Part shown: positions 8,097 to 15,504 of the stretch, in pieces
Layout of the letters: each line of letters opens with the position of its first letter
Position numbering within the stretch: position 1 is the first letter of the stretch
IMG/VR virus record: IMGVR_UViG_3300033064_006579
Coordinates: 1 to 64,000 of that record
From: a virus
DNA length: 64,000 nt
Direction: 5' to 3' (one strand)
The notes under the pieces: model-generated
Databases searched by the model: none
Told to the model about the DNA's origin: nothing
The model's input: the letters and a program-made list of their open reading frames with translations, nothing else
Position numbers and translations under genes: made by a program

Positions 8097-8975
8097 TTAT
8101 GCATGGACTTTACCAAGGTACTCTTCGGAATAAGGCTTTCTTACCGACAACCCTTCTATCGGCCTCCACATGGCATAAAGATCTTTCAAAAACATTTTAA
8201 CCATGTATCTCCTTGCCGCAAAATCTCGATGTCCTTTATTGACATCCTTCCACGGAACCATTTTGCCAATATGAAGAACCTCCCTATCCGACTGCTCAAG
8301 CCGATTTTTATATGGATAATAGAATTCAATTGCATACGAACTTCTGCTCTTTATAAAACTCGGCGCGAGGATGCCCATTAATGCTACCCGCAAACTCTGG
8401 TTGAACGGAGAAACAAAGCCGGAAGCCAGCTTGTCCCCTCGAATCATCTCATCCGTCAAAACAATGTAATCTTCTGGCTTACTTTCCCCCATATCGATTT
8501 TCTTAACTACCTCACCCATCTCAGATTTATAATCCTTTGCGCTCATTCGTTTCTTTCCTCGAACGAGATCGGGATTCAGCCCAGCAAACTGCCATATTTT
8601 CGAAACGGTAGTAGCCTCCTCGATATCGATATTTCCTAAAAGATAGCCAGAAATGATTGTTCCTACACCCTTAACGTGTCTAAGCCACTCGTTGTAAATG
8701 GGAAACCTACCAAGAACACTTTTAAGCTTTTTTTCGACCTCCTTCTCCTGTTCCATAGCGCTGTCGGCAAATTTAGCAAATTCACTGGAATCGGCCGGAT
8801 CGAAATGCCTTTGAGTTGAAGGAGTCAGATCTTGTTCCTCCCTGACTTTATTCTCCCCCCTCCCTTTGGTAGCGGACTTAACACCCAGTCGATTGTGCAT
8901 TCGTTTCCTCATCGCCTGAAAATCTTCTCTTGTTCTAACGGCAACCATAACTACTCTTTGATTTCGACTTAGCAT
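8097..8975 (-). CDS. IS110-type transposase C-terminal (Transposase_20/HhH) domain protein
   Basis: 292 residues. The stretch WLRHVKGVGTIISGYLLGNI with IWQFAGLNPD corresponds to the helix-hairpin-helix 'VPGIG...GL-P' core of Transposase_20, and SPFNQSLRVALMGIL followed by YYPYKNRLE and HRDFAARRYMVKMFLKDLYAM matches the C-terminal helical part where IS110 enzymes carry the catalytic serine (a serine is present in GFVSPFNQ). The N-terminal DEDD/RuvC-like domain is absent, replaced by a 90-residue charged region. The start has GGAGG. Array 2 forms its 5' leader. It may be a domesticated transposase. Confidence 0.62.
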   Translation of the reverse strand: MLSRNQRVVMVAVRTREDFQAMRKRMHNRLGVKSATKGRGENKVREEQDLTPSTQRHFDPADSSEFAKFADSAMEQEKEVEKKLKSVLGRFPIYNEWLRHVKGVGTIISGYLLGNIDIEEATTVSKIWQFAGLNPDLVRGKKRMSAKDYKSEMGEVVKKIDMGESKPEDYIVLTDEMIRGDKLASGFVSPFNQSLRVALMGILAPSFIKSRSSYAIEFYYPYKNRLEQSDREVLHIGKMVPWKDVNKGHRDFAARRYMVKMFLKDLYAMWRPIEGLSVRKPYSEEYLGKVHA

Positions 8976-9057
8976 TTTATATCCTCCTTTAGGATAGTTA
9001 ATGGGTTAGCCCTATGTTACGCCCTCGCCTCTGTCTTATCACCTCCCTTCAAAATCA

Positions 9058-9427
9058 TAATTCGCTTACAGCAGTTGGTTTTCTCTTTTTCTCTGGCTCG
9101 CTCTCGTCCAGTGGTTTTCTCTTCTGCGTTGGCTCGCTCCTATAAGTTGGTTTTCTCAACCGTCTTGGCTCGCTCATATTACGTGGTTTTCTCCGCACCT
9201 TTGGCTCGCTCTTTTTTAATGGTTTTCTCACAGCCACTGGCTCGCTCATCGTATTTGGTTTTCTCACAGACGGTGGCTCGCTCTCATCATATGGTTTTCT
9301 CAGAAAGAGTGGCTCGCTCCATTTATTTGGTTTTCTCATCGACAATGGCTCGCTCCATATGTGTGGTTTTCTCATGTGGCTTGGCTCGCTCATACGGTAT
9401 GGTTTTCTCATCGAACGTGGCTCGCTC
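9058..9427. repeat. Alternating 18-bp repeat array 2
   Basis: Twenty perfect units from 9076 to 9427 (ten TGGTTTTCTC, ten TGGCTCGCTC in strict alternation, 8-nt unique spacers) and a degenerate unit at 9058 (TAATTCGCTT). The array lies between the stop of the split-ATPase C-half and the start of the Transposase_20 protein, a 508-bp gene-free stretch that also holds an AT-rich block at 9440-9483. One spacer, TTTTTTAA following a B motif at 9202, recurs in array 3. On the minus strand one frame stays open for 124 codons, encoding a SEP-xxx-RKP-xxx pattern. Confidence 0.95.
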
Positions 9428-9483
9428 ATTCCATCTATATTCTTATTATAATAAAAAAATTAAGTTTTTTAAAAAATATTTTT

Positions 9484-10161
9484 TTAAACATTGATCCCGC
9501 TGACGCCGTTCTTTTGACTAACCGTAAAAACTTTGTCTGCAACCCTCAAAAACTCCGGCAGTGTCGTTACGATGACAACCTGGAAGTCAAGTTCGTCAAC
9601 AATCATTCGGACCATATCCGCGCACTTTTTTTGGAGTTGTCGATCACCGGCAGGATCGTCATTCACAAATCTGAACGGCTCATCCAAAATCAATATCTTC
9701 CTGCCGCCCTCAAGATTCACAAAGGCTGGCCTCAAAGCGAAGGCTGCGACATCATTGGGACCTCCTCCTGCCGTAAATAGAGTGTTACCGTATTCGACGC
9801 CGTCCTTCACGAAAACCAAGTCTGCCTCGGTTTTATTTCGCCTTTCGACGAATTTCACTTTAAAATCATATGGATCTGAGAAGACAGCTGACTGAGCAAG
9901 CGAGACAGCATTTGATATTCGGTACTGTAACTTCTCCTGCGTCTCCTTGGCAACTCGCTGAACTAAAACCCTCGCTTCCTTTGTCCCGTCAAGCCTTTCC
10001 TGTAACTGCTTCCTCGTCTCCTCAAGGTCTTCAAGTCTCTCTTCCTTCTCTTCCTTGCGGCCCAATAACTGATCGAACCGTCGCTTGAGATATTGGAAGC
10101 GCTCATCGTGCTCGGCGACATCTTGATAGACACTTGAAAATCGTTCAGGTTTTTCAGTCAT
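9484..10161 (-). CDS. SbcC/Rad50-type ATPase, C-terminal half (split gene)
   Basis: 225 residues. An N-terminal coiled coil (RKEEKEERLEDLEETRKQLQ) leads into FTAGGGPNDVAAFALRPAF, the ABC signature region, and RKILILDEPFRFVN, the Walker B with catalytic glutamate; VVIVTTLPEFLRVADKV supplies the H-loop area with T in place of the usual H. Walker A is missing here and is found in a separate gene at 11487-12554. The two polypeptides must assemble to make one nucleotide-binding fold. The start ATG directly abuts the last unit of array 3. The complex would process DNA ends for recombination. Confidence 0.8.
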   Translation of the reverse strand: MTEKPERFSSVYQDVAEHDERFQYLKRRFDQLLGRKEEKEERLEDLEETRKQLQERLDGTKEARVLVQRVAKETQEKLQYRISNAVSLAQSAVFSDPYDFKVKFVERRNKTEADLVFVKDGVEYGNTLFTAGGGPNDVAAFALRPAFVNLEGGRKILILDEPFRFVNDDPAGDRQLQKKCADMVRMIVDELDFQVVIVTTLPEFLRVADKVFTVSQKNGVSGINV

Positions 10162-10315
10162 TGGCTCGCTCTTTTCTCATGGTTTTCTCTAAAAGTCTGG
10201 CTCGCTCTTTTTTAATGGTTTTCTCGCCTCAAATGGCTCGCTCACCTTCATTGGTTTTCTCTGAAGATTTGGCTCGCTCTTCGATCTTGGTTTTCTCAGA
10301 GACGATGGCAATTTA
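10162..10315. repeat. Alternating 18-bp repeat array 3
   Basis: Eight perfect units from 10162 to 10297 in B-A-B-A order with 8-nt spacers, then a degenerate unit at 10306 that contains the stop codon of the upstream coiled-coil gene. The first unit ends exactly where the start codon of the ATPase C-half begins. Spacers include TTTTCTCA, TAAAAGTC and TTTTTTAA. Stops in the spacers interrupt the frame leading into the downstream gene, so the array is not an N-terminal extension of it. Confidence 0.95.
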
Positions 10316-10576
10316 AATTTCATATTTATCCGCAATTGCTTTAAATTGTTTGTCAATTGCTTTATTACGTCTTGCAAGCTGATTGTCGAGCGCGGTAATT
10401 CTCTTGCGAGCATCATCAACCGAATTCATCTTAAAACGATTTCTAAGGTCGGCAAGTAGGGCGTCCCTCTCGCCAATCTTCTTGTCTCGATCGCTCTTGG
10501 CCTCTTCCAGTTCGAGAGCCAATTTCTTCAAGCGCCTCAGTTTAGTATCTATACTGGTAATTTCCTCTTCGCTCAT
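10313..10576 (-). CDS. Small coiled-coil protein between SbcD and SbcC halves
   Basis: 87 residues, almost entirely heptad-like helix (IDTKLRRLKKLALELEEAKS, KIGERDALLADLRNRFKM). It overlaps the nuclease stop by 4 nt (ATGA). By position it could supply part of the coiled-coil arm missing between the two ATPase halves, or be a separate accessory subunit. Its stop codon falls in the terminal unit of array 3. No family can be assigned from a coiled coil alone. Confidence 0.6.
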   Translation of the reverse strand: MSEEEITSIDTKLRRLKKLALELEEAKSDRDKKIGERDALLADLRNRFKMNSVDDARKRITALDNQLARRNKAIDKQFKAIADKYEI

Positions 10577-11499
10577 ATCATTTTCTCCAAAAAATCATCA
10601 ATTATTTTCTTGGCCGACACGTACTTCGTATCACTCATAGCCCCTCGAAGGTTGGCAAGGAAATCTAAGCCAAAATCCTCAGTATCAAGTTTCATCCCAT
10701 CAATAAAAGCGTCCATCTTCTCGTCCCTTTCAATTTGCTTATCGACCCCGTCAATATCAAAAACTTCCTCAACCGGCTTAATATTTAGTGGAATGGATTT
10801 AAGGCTTTTGTCATCGGTATCGTAAACATAGACGACCGGTTGGTGATCGACCTGATCGATACCGCTCCTCATCAAAGAACCGCAATTGACGAGATACCTA
10901 CCTTTTTTCTCAACCATAAATGATTTGTGATTATCGCCAGTGACAATAAGATCAAACGGATGATTCTTTAAAAAGTGATTGGCGACTAAATAACCATCCT
11001 GTCCAGGCCACAGTTTTTTATCTTTTATCACCATTTTATGCATGAGAAGGATTTTTATGTCAGCAGGATCATCAAGCGAAGTCGGGATTTCCTCAGTGTT
11101 CCAGTGGCAGCCATAAAGATATATATTGTGGGCGAGCGGATGACCCTCATCGTCCCTCAAAATATCGAGCACCCCTGCCGCCTCCATAATAGCAAGTGGA
11201 GTGTTATCAGTATTCTTTGAATGATACCGAAGATCGTGTTGACCCCTGACAGCAAATAGTTTGATCAAACCATCTGAATTCCACTTTTTCAACCACTTGA
11301 TATACTTCGCGATTACAAAAGCAGGTGTGTCGTGAGAATCAAAAAAATCGCCAGGCTGAAGAATGACACTGCATTTTTCCTCGTCAACAATGTCGAATAT
11401 CTGCAAGATCTTTTGCTGTTGAGCCTTGAAATAATCATCCCTCCGCCATCGAGGGGCCTTCCATCTCAAATGCCAATCGCCCGTTATCAACAATCGCAT
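10573..11499 (-). CDS. sbcD: SbcD/Mre11-type nuclease (T4 gp47-like)
   Basis: 308 residues from ATG at 11499, chosen because GGGAGG lies 6 nt before it; a longer frame exists to 11523. All phosphoesterase motifs are present in order: LLITGDWHL (D-x-H), LQPGDFFDSHD (GD-x-x-D), VRGQHDLR (GNHD variant with Q), LLMHKM (H), and VTGDNHK (GH-like motif with DNH). This metallo-nuclease resects DNA ends with an SbcC/Rad50 ATPase, here encoded in two halves on either side. In T4 the gp46/gp47 complex drives recombination-dependent replication, and RecA and SSB genes follow nearby. Confidence 0.88.
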   Translation of the reverse strand: MRLLITGDWHLRWKAPRWRRDDYFKAQQQKILQIFDIVDEEKCSVILQPGDFFDSHDTPAFVIAKYIKWLKKWNSDGLIKLFAVRGQHDLRYHSKNTDNTPLAIMEAAGVLDILRDDEGHPLAHNIYLYGCHWNTEEIPTSLDDPADIKILLMHKMVIKDKKLWPGQDGYLVANHFLKNHPFDLIVTGDNHKSFMVEKKGRYLVNCGSLMRSGIDQVDHQPVVYVYDTDDKSLKSIPLNIKPVEEVFDIDGVDKQIERDEKMDAFIDGMKLDTEDFGLDFLANLRGAMSDTKYVSAKKIIDDFLEKMI

Positions 11500-12554
11500 A
11501 GCGGCCTCCCACAAGTAGGACAAATGCCCATTTCTGCTATCTCCTCATCGAGCGTAGCTATACGAATGTCAAGAGCATCGATAGCCACCTCGAGTCCTGC
11601 TATGTTGCTGGCAAGATTATCTGCCTCTCTCATCCCCTTCCTCTCGTGCCAAAGTTCTCGACACTGTTCATCCAGTTTTATTACAAAGTTATAATCGTCA
11701 ACCTCTTCATCGAGCAATTTCATTTCGCGATTTATATCTGTAATCCTATTTACAACCGAAAGTATCCCCTGATGTTCGATAATCAAAAGCTCGATTTCTT
11801 TCGCTTCGTTTAAAAGTCCCGCCGCTTCTTTCTCAACTTCAAGCCAGCCGTCATAAGTTTTAATATCATCGCTTGCCCTATCGATCCTCCCTTTAATATC
11901 AATCAATGCAAGGCGCTCATCCCTCTTGATATCTCTCTCTTTCAAAAGACCTTCAAGCCTATCGATATCTATTTTAAGATCGTCGATATAACTAAGAGCG
12001 TCGAGTTCTTCACTAATCTTTTCTATTTCAAGATCTGTAGTCCTAACGCCATCTTCTGTGCGTCCAACTAATTTTCTGAGTTCAGATGTTAAATAGTCGA
12101 TAACCTCAAGACCAGAGATCTCATTTAACCTTGCGGCGACCTCACCCGGACTGCTCTGCAAAAGAAAATAAATATCGTGCTGTCCCTGGATAGAGCTATC
12201 GCTGATGCGGGATATCTCTGCAATCTCATCGGGTACCTTGCCGCGCATAGCCTTTAGTTCGAGCGATGGGGTTTCATAAAGATCGACATTTTCATTCCTC
12301 TCTCTCGCAATCCATTCGCCATCGCTGAATTCTGCGGCGACCCTTACCAACTCTTTTTTGAGATCTGCATCTTCATTGGCAAAACCCAACCCCTGAGGCT
12401 TATTGCGAAGGAGCCAAATAACCGCCCTTATAATCGCAGATTTCCCCCTATTGCTTGCCCCGGTTATCACATTAAGACCAGGAACAAATTCAAATGTCCC
12501 ATCTACCCAACTCTGGAAATTCTCTATTGCGAGGTGTTGTAAATAAGAATTCAT
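11487..12554 (-). CDS. SbcC/Rad50-type ATPase, N-terminal half with zinc hook (split gene)
   Basis: 355 residues. MNSYLQHLAIENFQSW opens the fold; Walker A is VITGASNRGKSAIIRA near residue 34. A coiled coil runs from about 150 to 330 and the protein ends at GICPTCGRPLCDC, the CxxC zinc hook, with nothing after it. A normal Rad50/SbcC continues with the returning coil and Walker B; those lie in the separate gene at 9484-10161. The stop overlaps the nuclease start. The truncation at the hook is clean and there is no sign of decay, so this looks like a functional split rather than a pseudogene. Confidence 0.85.
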   Translation of the reverse strand: MNSYLQHLAIENFQSWVDGTFEFVPGLNVITGASNRGKSAIIRAVIWLLRNKPQGLGFANEDADLKKELVRVAAEFSDGEWIARERNENVDLYETPSLELKAMRGKVPDEIAEISRISDSSIQGQHDIYFLLQSSPGEVAARLNEISGLEVIDYLTSELRKLVGRTEDGVRTTDLEIEKISEELDALSYIDDLKIDIDRLEGLLKERDIKRDERLALIDIKGRIDRASDDIKTYDGWLEVEKEAAGLLNEAKEIELLIIEHQGILSVVNRITDINREMKLLDEEVDDYNFVIKLDEQCRELWHERKGMREADNLASNIAGLEVAIDALDIRIATLDEEIAEMGICPTCGRPLCDC

Positions 12555-12778
12555 TTCCTGTCCTTCAATACCCTCAAGTCAATATCACCAACATCGAGCT
12601 CCTGCCTCATCCTATTCCATTCATACGCGACAGCATGCATAAAGTTCGTGAGCCTTGCATACTGTTCGGGAGTTGCTCGAGTCCTCTGAATAGCGTTAAA
12701 AACAGAATGCATCTTCCATGTTAATTCCACTTCCCATATGGGGTCATACGTTATATGGTGAACATTTAAGCGGACCAT
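12551..12778 (-). CDS. Hypothetical protein, 75 aa
   Basis: 75 residues beginning MVRLNVHHITYDPIWEVELT, then a helical segment (RATPEQYARLTNFMHAVAY). Its stop overlaps the SbcC N-half start (ATGA) so it is translationally coupled. About 106 bases upstream are free of genes and contain a repeated AAAGTATAA that could serve as -10 elements (12805-12825). Function unknown. Confidence 0.55.
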   Translation of the reverse strand: MVRLNVHHITYDPIWEVELTWKMHSVFNAIQRTRATPEQYARLTNFMHAVAYEWNRMRQELDVGDIDLRVLKDRK

Positions 12779-12884
12779 CTAAGTATTTCCTCCAGCCTTT
12801 ATACTTTGTTATACTTTGCCCTTAATCTAAAAAGAAAAGCCAATGTCGCAACGATTCAAACGGTTAGAATTAGTTTTAAGAGCA

Positions 12885-13742
12885 TCAGCTAAACCCAAAA
12901 AAACACGCTTTTATCTTCTCAAGCTGAGTTTTCTTTTGGAAATGTTTGAATCCGTATTCACCGAATAAACCCATCCAATCGTCAAGCGATTTATTCTCGG
13001 CTTCAAAATCCACTGCGAAATCCATTTTATTAGGCATAAATGGCAACTTTACAAGGGCTTCGTTTCGTCGCCTGACTTCCTTACCCTCTTCAGACTCTAT
13101 TTTTTTCTTTGCCTTCCCGTTCGGAAGCCTCTCGTTTATATACTTGATGGCAGTAATCAAGCCAACGCCACTTATGCCACTGACATTATCGCTCTCGCAC
13201 CCTGCCAAAGCTTTAACATCAACCCATTGCTCAGGTTCTATTTGAAACATATTCCCAAAAACCGCCTTATCGATCCGCTTCCTTGTCCTCGGGCTATATA
13301 CAACACAATGATCGAGTAACTGATAGAGGTCCTGATCGCTACTGATAATCGTCGCTCCAGGCACGTTGTTTATGACGAGATGAGCCATAATGTCATCGGC
13401 TTCAAGTCCAGTTTGAATAAAACTATTTTTAAAACCAAGAGTCGGGATCACTTGCGTCCTCAATTTATCGATCTGTTTTACAACTGCTGCCCTATCCCTC
13501 TGTTTTTGAGGGTCGGGCTCGGTGTCAGGTCGTTTATATTTTGAATATAGATCCCTACGATATGATTTCCGCGAATCCCAGGCAAAAATAACTTTGCCTG
13601 TATTAAATTCCCAACAGATACGAAACAATTGATTAAAGAACCCAAACATAACGCCGGTCTGCGATTCGTTGTAGGATAGGTCCTCTTTGATCGCATGGTA
13701 CGCCATATAACAAAGGTTTGCGCAATCGATTATAAGGATCAC
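12885..13742 (-). CDS. 5'-3' exonuclease / flap endonuclease (PIN/FEN family)
   Basis: 285 residues, similar in length to T5 FEN and to the PolA N-terminal nuclease. Acidic metal ligands are seen in LIIDCANLCYMAYHA, VIFAWDSRKSYRRDLYSKYK (the arch with conserved Arg/Lys), TGLEADDIMAHL and ISSDQDLYQLL. The helix-3-turn follows as CESDNVSGISGVGLITA. It removes RNA primers and flaps at the lagging strand. The start is GTG at 13742, overlapping the upstream stop as GTGA, with AGGAG 9 nt before. Confidence 0.9.
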   Translation of the reverse strand: MILIIDCANLCYMAYHAIKEDLSYNESQTGVMFGFFNQLFRICWEFNTGKVIFAWDSRKSYRRDLYSKYKRPDTEPDPQKQRDRAAVVKQIDKLRTQVIPTLGFKNSFIQTGLEADDIMAHLVINNVPGATIISSDQDLYQLLDHCVVYSPRTRKRIDKAVFGNMFQIEPEQWVDVKALAGCESDNVSGISGVGLITAIKYINERLPNGKAKKKIESEEGKEVRRRNEALVKLPFMPNKMDFAVDFEAENKSLDDWMGLFGEYGFKHFQKKTQLEKIKACFFGFS

Positions 13743-14020
13743 GAGCGATTTCTCCTACGAGAACCGCTACCATCAGGTGTGGCAACTTCTTTCTTCGACT
13801 TCTGGCGAGCCGTAAGTTCTTCGAGGAGTTTAGCTTCAACCTGCTCTTCTACGATATGCCAAACGATTTTGAATCCCTCATCTACATCTTTCTTCCAGTG
13901 ATCGGAAAGATCACTACTATCAACAATATCGCCGCTAAACTCGGCGTCGACTCTGATAAATTCAAAATCCCCCAGCCCAACCGTCCTGCCTAATCGCGCT
14001 GTTATTCGTCTATTTTTCAT
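13739..14020 (-). CDS. Hypothetical protein, 93 aa
   Basis: 93 residues from ATG at 14020, which overlaps the preceding TAA (TAATG). Begins MKNRRITARLGRTVGLGDFE and contains EFIRVDAEFSGDI and a helical FKIVWHIVEEQVEAKLLEEL; the C-terminus is basic (GSGSRRRNRS). The N-terminal beta strands plus one helix resemble small phage proteins encoded next to RecA, but I cannot name a family. Confidence 0.55.
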   Translation of the reverse strand: MKNRRITARLGRTVGLGDFEFIRVDAEFSGDIVDSSDLSDHWKKDVDEGFKIVWHIVEEQVEAKLLEELTARQKSKKEVATPDGSGSRRRNRS

Positions 14021-14367
14021 TATGACCAAACCTTTTCAATTCTTTTCCTAATTGCAAGAGGGGTTCTTTTGTGAAGTATTGAAATATATTCCAAAAAGGT
14101 GTCAAGCTCCGACATTAAATCATCTTCCTCGTCTCCAGACCATTTATTTCCTGAACCGCCATAATCATCATCTTTTTTATACGATCTCCATGTATCTCGC
14201 GTAACCTCACGAAATTTTTTGATCTCAACCATCACATCGTCAATATCTGAATCGAATTTACTCCTGAGATCTTCAATATCAGATTCAAATTCCTCCTTAA
14301 GTTCGACGACCTTTTCGTCGATAATCTCATTCACTATATCTTTTATTGTCCCCTCAATGTCGCCCAT
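14020..14367 (-). CDS. Hypothetical coiled-coil protein, 115 aa
   Basis: 115 residues. The first 60 are an acidic coiled coil (IIDEKVVELKEEFESDIEDL) followed by an Asp/Gly/Ser-rich linker (KKDDDYGGSGNKWSGDEED) and a C-terminal helix. It follows recA by 12 nt and is coupled to the next gene. The acidic coil next to a recombinase could be a loading or partner protein, but nothing in the sequence proves it. Confidence 0.55.
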   Translation of the reverse strand: MGDIEGTIKDIVNEIIDEKVVELKEEFESDIEDLRSKFDSDIDDVMVEIKKFREVTRDTWRSYKKDDDYGGSGNKWSGDEEDDLMSELDTFLEYISILHKRTPLAIRKRIEKVWS

Positions 14368-14379
14368 AATCGCTCTCCT

Positions 14380-15504
14380 TTAGTATCGCGGTTTACGTTT
14401 AGCAAAGTCGGAGATCTCCTGTTCGAGCTCAAGCCAGCATTCTCCGACAATCTCCTTTAGTTTATTTTCGAGATTGTTTTCTTCGATATGCCTGACAATC
14501 GTTTTCACCTGCCCATCGATAAACGGAGCTTCTGTTTCAATAATGTTCATTTTTACCATTTTACCAGTTTTTTCATTCTTCTCTGTTTTGTAACCCCAAA
14601 AGTTTTCCTCGATCATCCAATTGACCATCGAACCGACATCGTCGACGCCTCTAAGCTCTCCATAATTATAAACAGGAAAGGAAACCTCATTCACTCTTCC
14701 GGTAAACTTGTTTTTCGTTATGCGAGCCTTCACCCAGTTGCCAATAGTTCGCTCCTTGCCCCGTATCTTTCCGGTCTTAATGGCACTTGATTTTGCGAGC
14801 CATATCTCGTACGACCTATAAAATTTAATGGCATTGCCACCACTGAAAGTCTTTGGGTTTCCAAACGTGACGCCAATATTATCTCTTGTCTGGCTGATCC
14901 AAAGAAAGACAGAATCTGACGCTTCGATCCTACCAACCATTTTTGGAAACAATTGAGAGGAAACCGACGCCTTTTCAGTATGCCAGCCGCCTTTAGTCGG
15001 CGACTCTTGCTTCAAATCATCTTCGGAGGACAGGGCGTCAAACGAATCGGTAACCCAAACAAATGGCGTCTTCCATTTCATTAGATCGTCGTGCCAATTT
15101 TGGACGGTGCGAGGAGAAGCCCTGTCTTTCTTGGGCGGAATAAATTCGACGCGATCCTTTGTTTTCTCGCCAAACATGTCGGCGACATCAAACATCATCG
15201 CCGATTCCGGCTCCTCGTAGACGAGCTTATATTTATCAAGTTTTTTATTGTGTGCCGCCTCAGCCATCATACAAAGTGCAAGGAGTGATTTGCCGGCATG
15301 AGTATCGCCGATGATATGAACAACAGTTCCGAGAGCATACCCGCCGAATGGATCACCAGAAAGGGCAAGATTCAACATTGTTGATCCGGTAGAGATAAGC
15401 CCTCGTGACTGTTCAGTTTTTGCCTTAGACCTCTCTTTGATAGCCGACGAAACGTCGTCGGCGATCTCAGAAGCGTCTTTTTTTCTTCGTCTAATCTCGG
15501 CCAT
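14380..15504 (-). CDS. recA: RecA/UvsX-type recombinase
   Basis: 374 residues. GLISTGSTMLNLALSGDPFGG opens the core; Walker A is VVHIIGDTHAGKSLLALCMM with H in place of S, Walker B is FVWVTDSFDALSS, and FLWISQTRDNIGVTFGNPK contains loop L1 and the glutamine switch. YEEPE supplies the catalytic acidic residues. It catalyses strand exchange, with the SSB just upstream and the SbcCD-like complex downstream. Start and upstream stop overlap (TAATG). Confidence 0.9.
   Translation of the reverse strand: MAEIRRRKKDASEIADDVSSAIKERSKAKTEQSRGLISTGSTMLNLALSGDPFGGYALGTVVHIIGDTHAGKSLLALCMMAEAAHNKKLDKYKLVYEEPESAMMFDVADMFGEKTKDRVEFIPPKKDRASPRTVQNWHDDLMKWKTPFVWVTDSFDALSSEDDLKQESPTKGGWHTEKASVSSQLFPKMVGRIEASDSVFLWISQTRDNIGVTFGNPKTFSGGNAIKFYRSYEIWLAKSSAIKTGKIRGKERTIGNWVKARITKNKFTGRVNEVSFPVYNYGELRGVDDVGSMVNWMIEENFWGYKTEKNEKTGKMVKMNIIETEAPFIDGQVKTIVRHIEENNLENKLKEIVGECWLELEQEISDFAKRKPRY

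Noticed and set aside
6978-10315. CRISPR array
   Set aside because: The repeat is 10 nt, the spacer 8 nt, two repeat types alternate, and no cas gene is in the window.
10189-10419. 76-aa frame running from the coiled-coil gene into array 3
   Set aside because: It is out of frame with the coiled-coil gene and ends in a spacer; no start signal.
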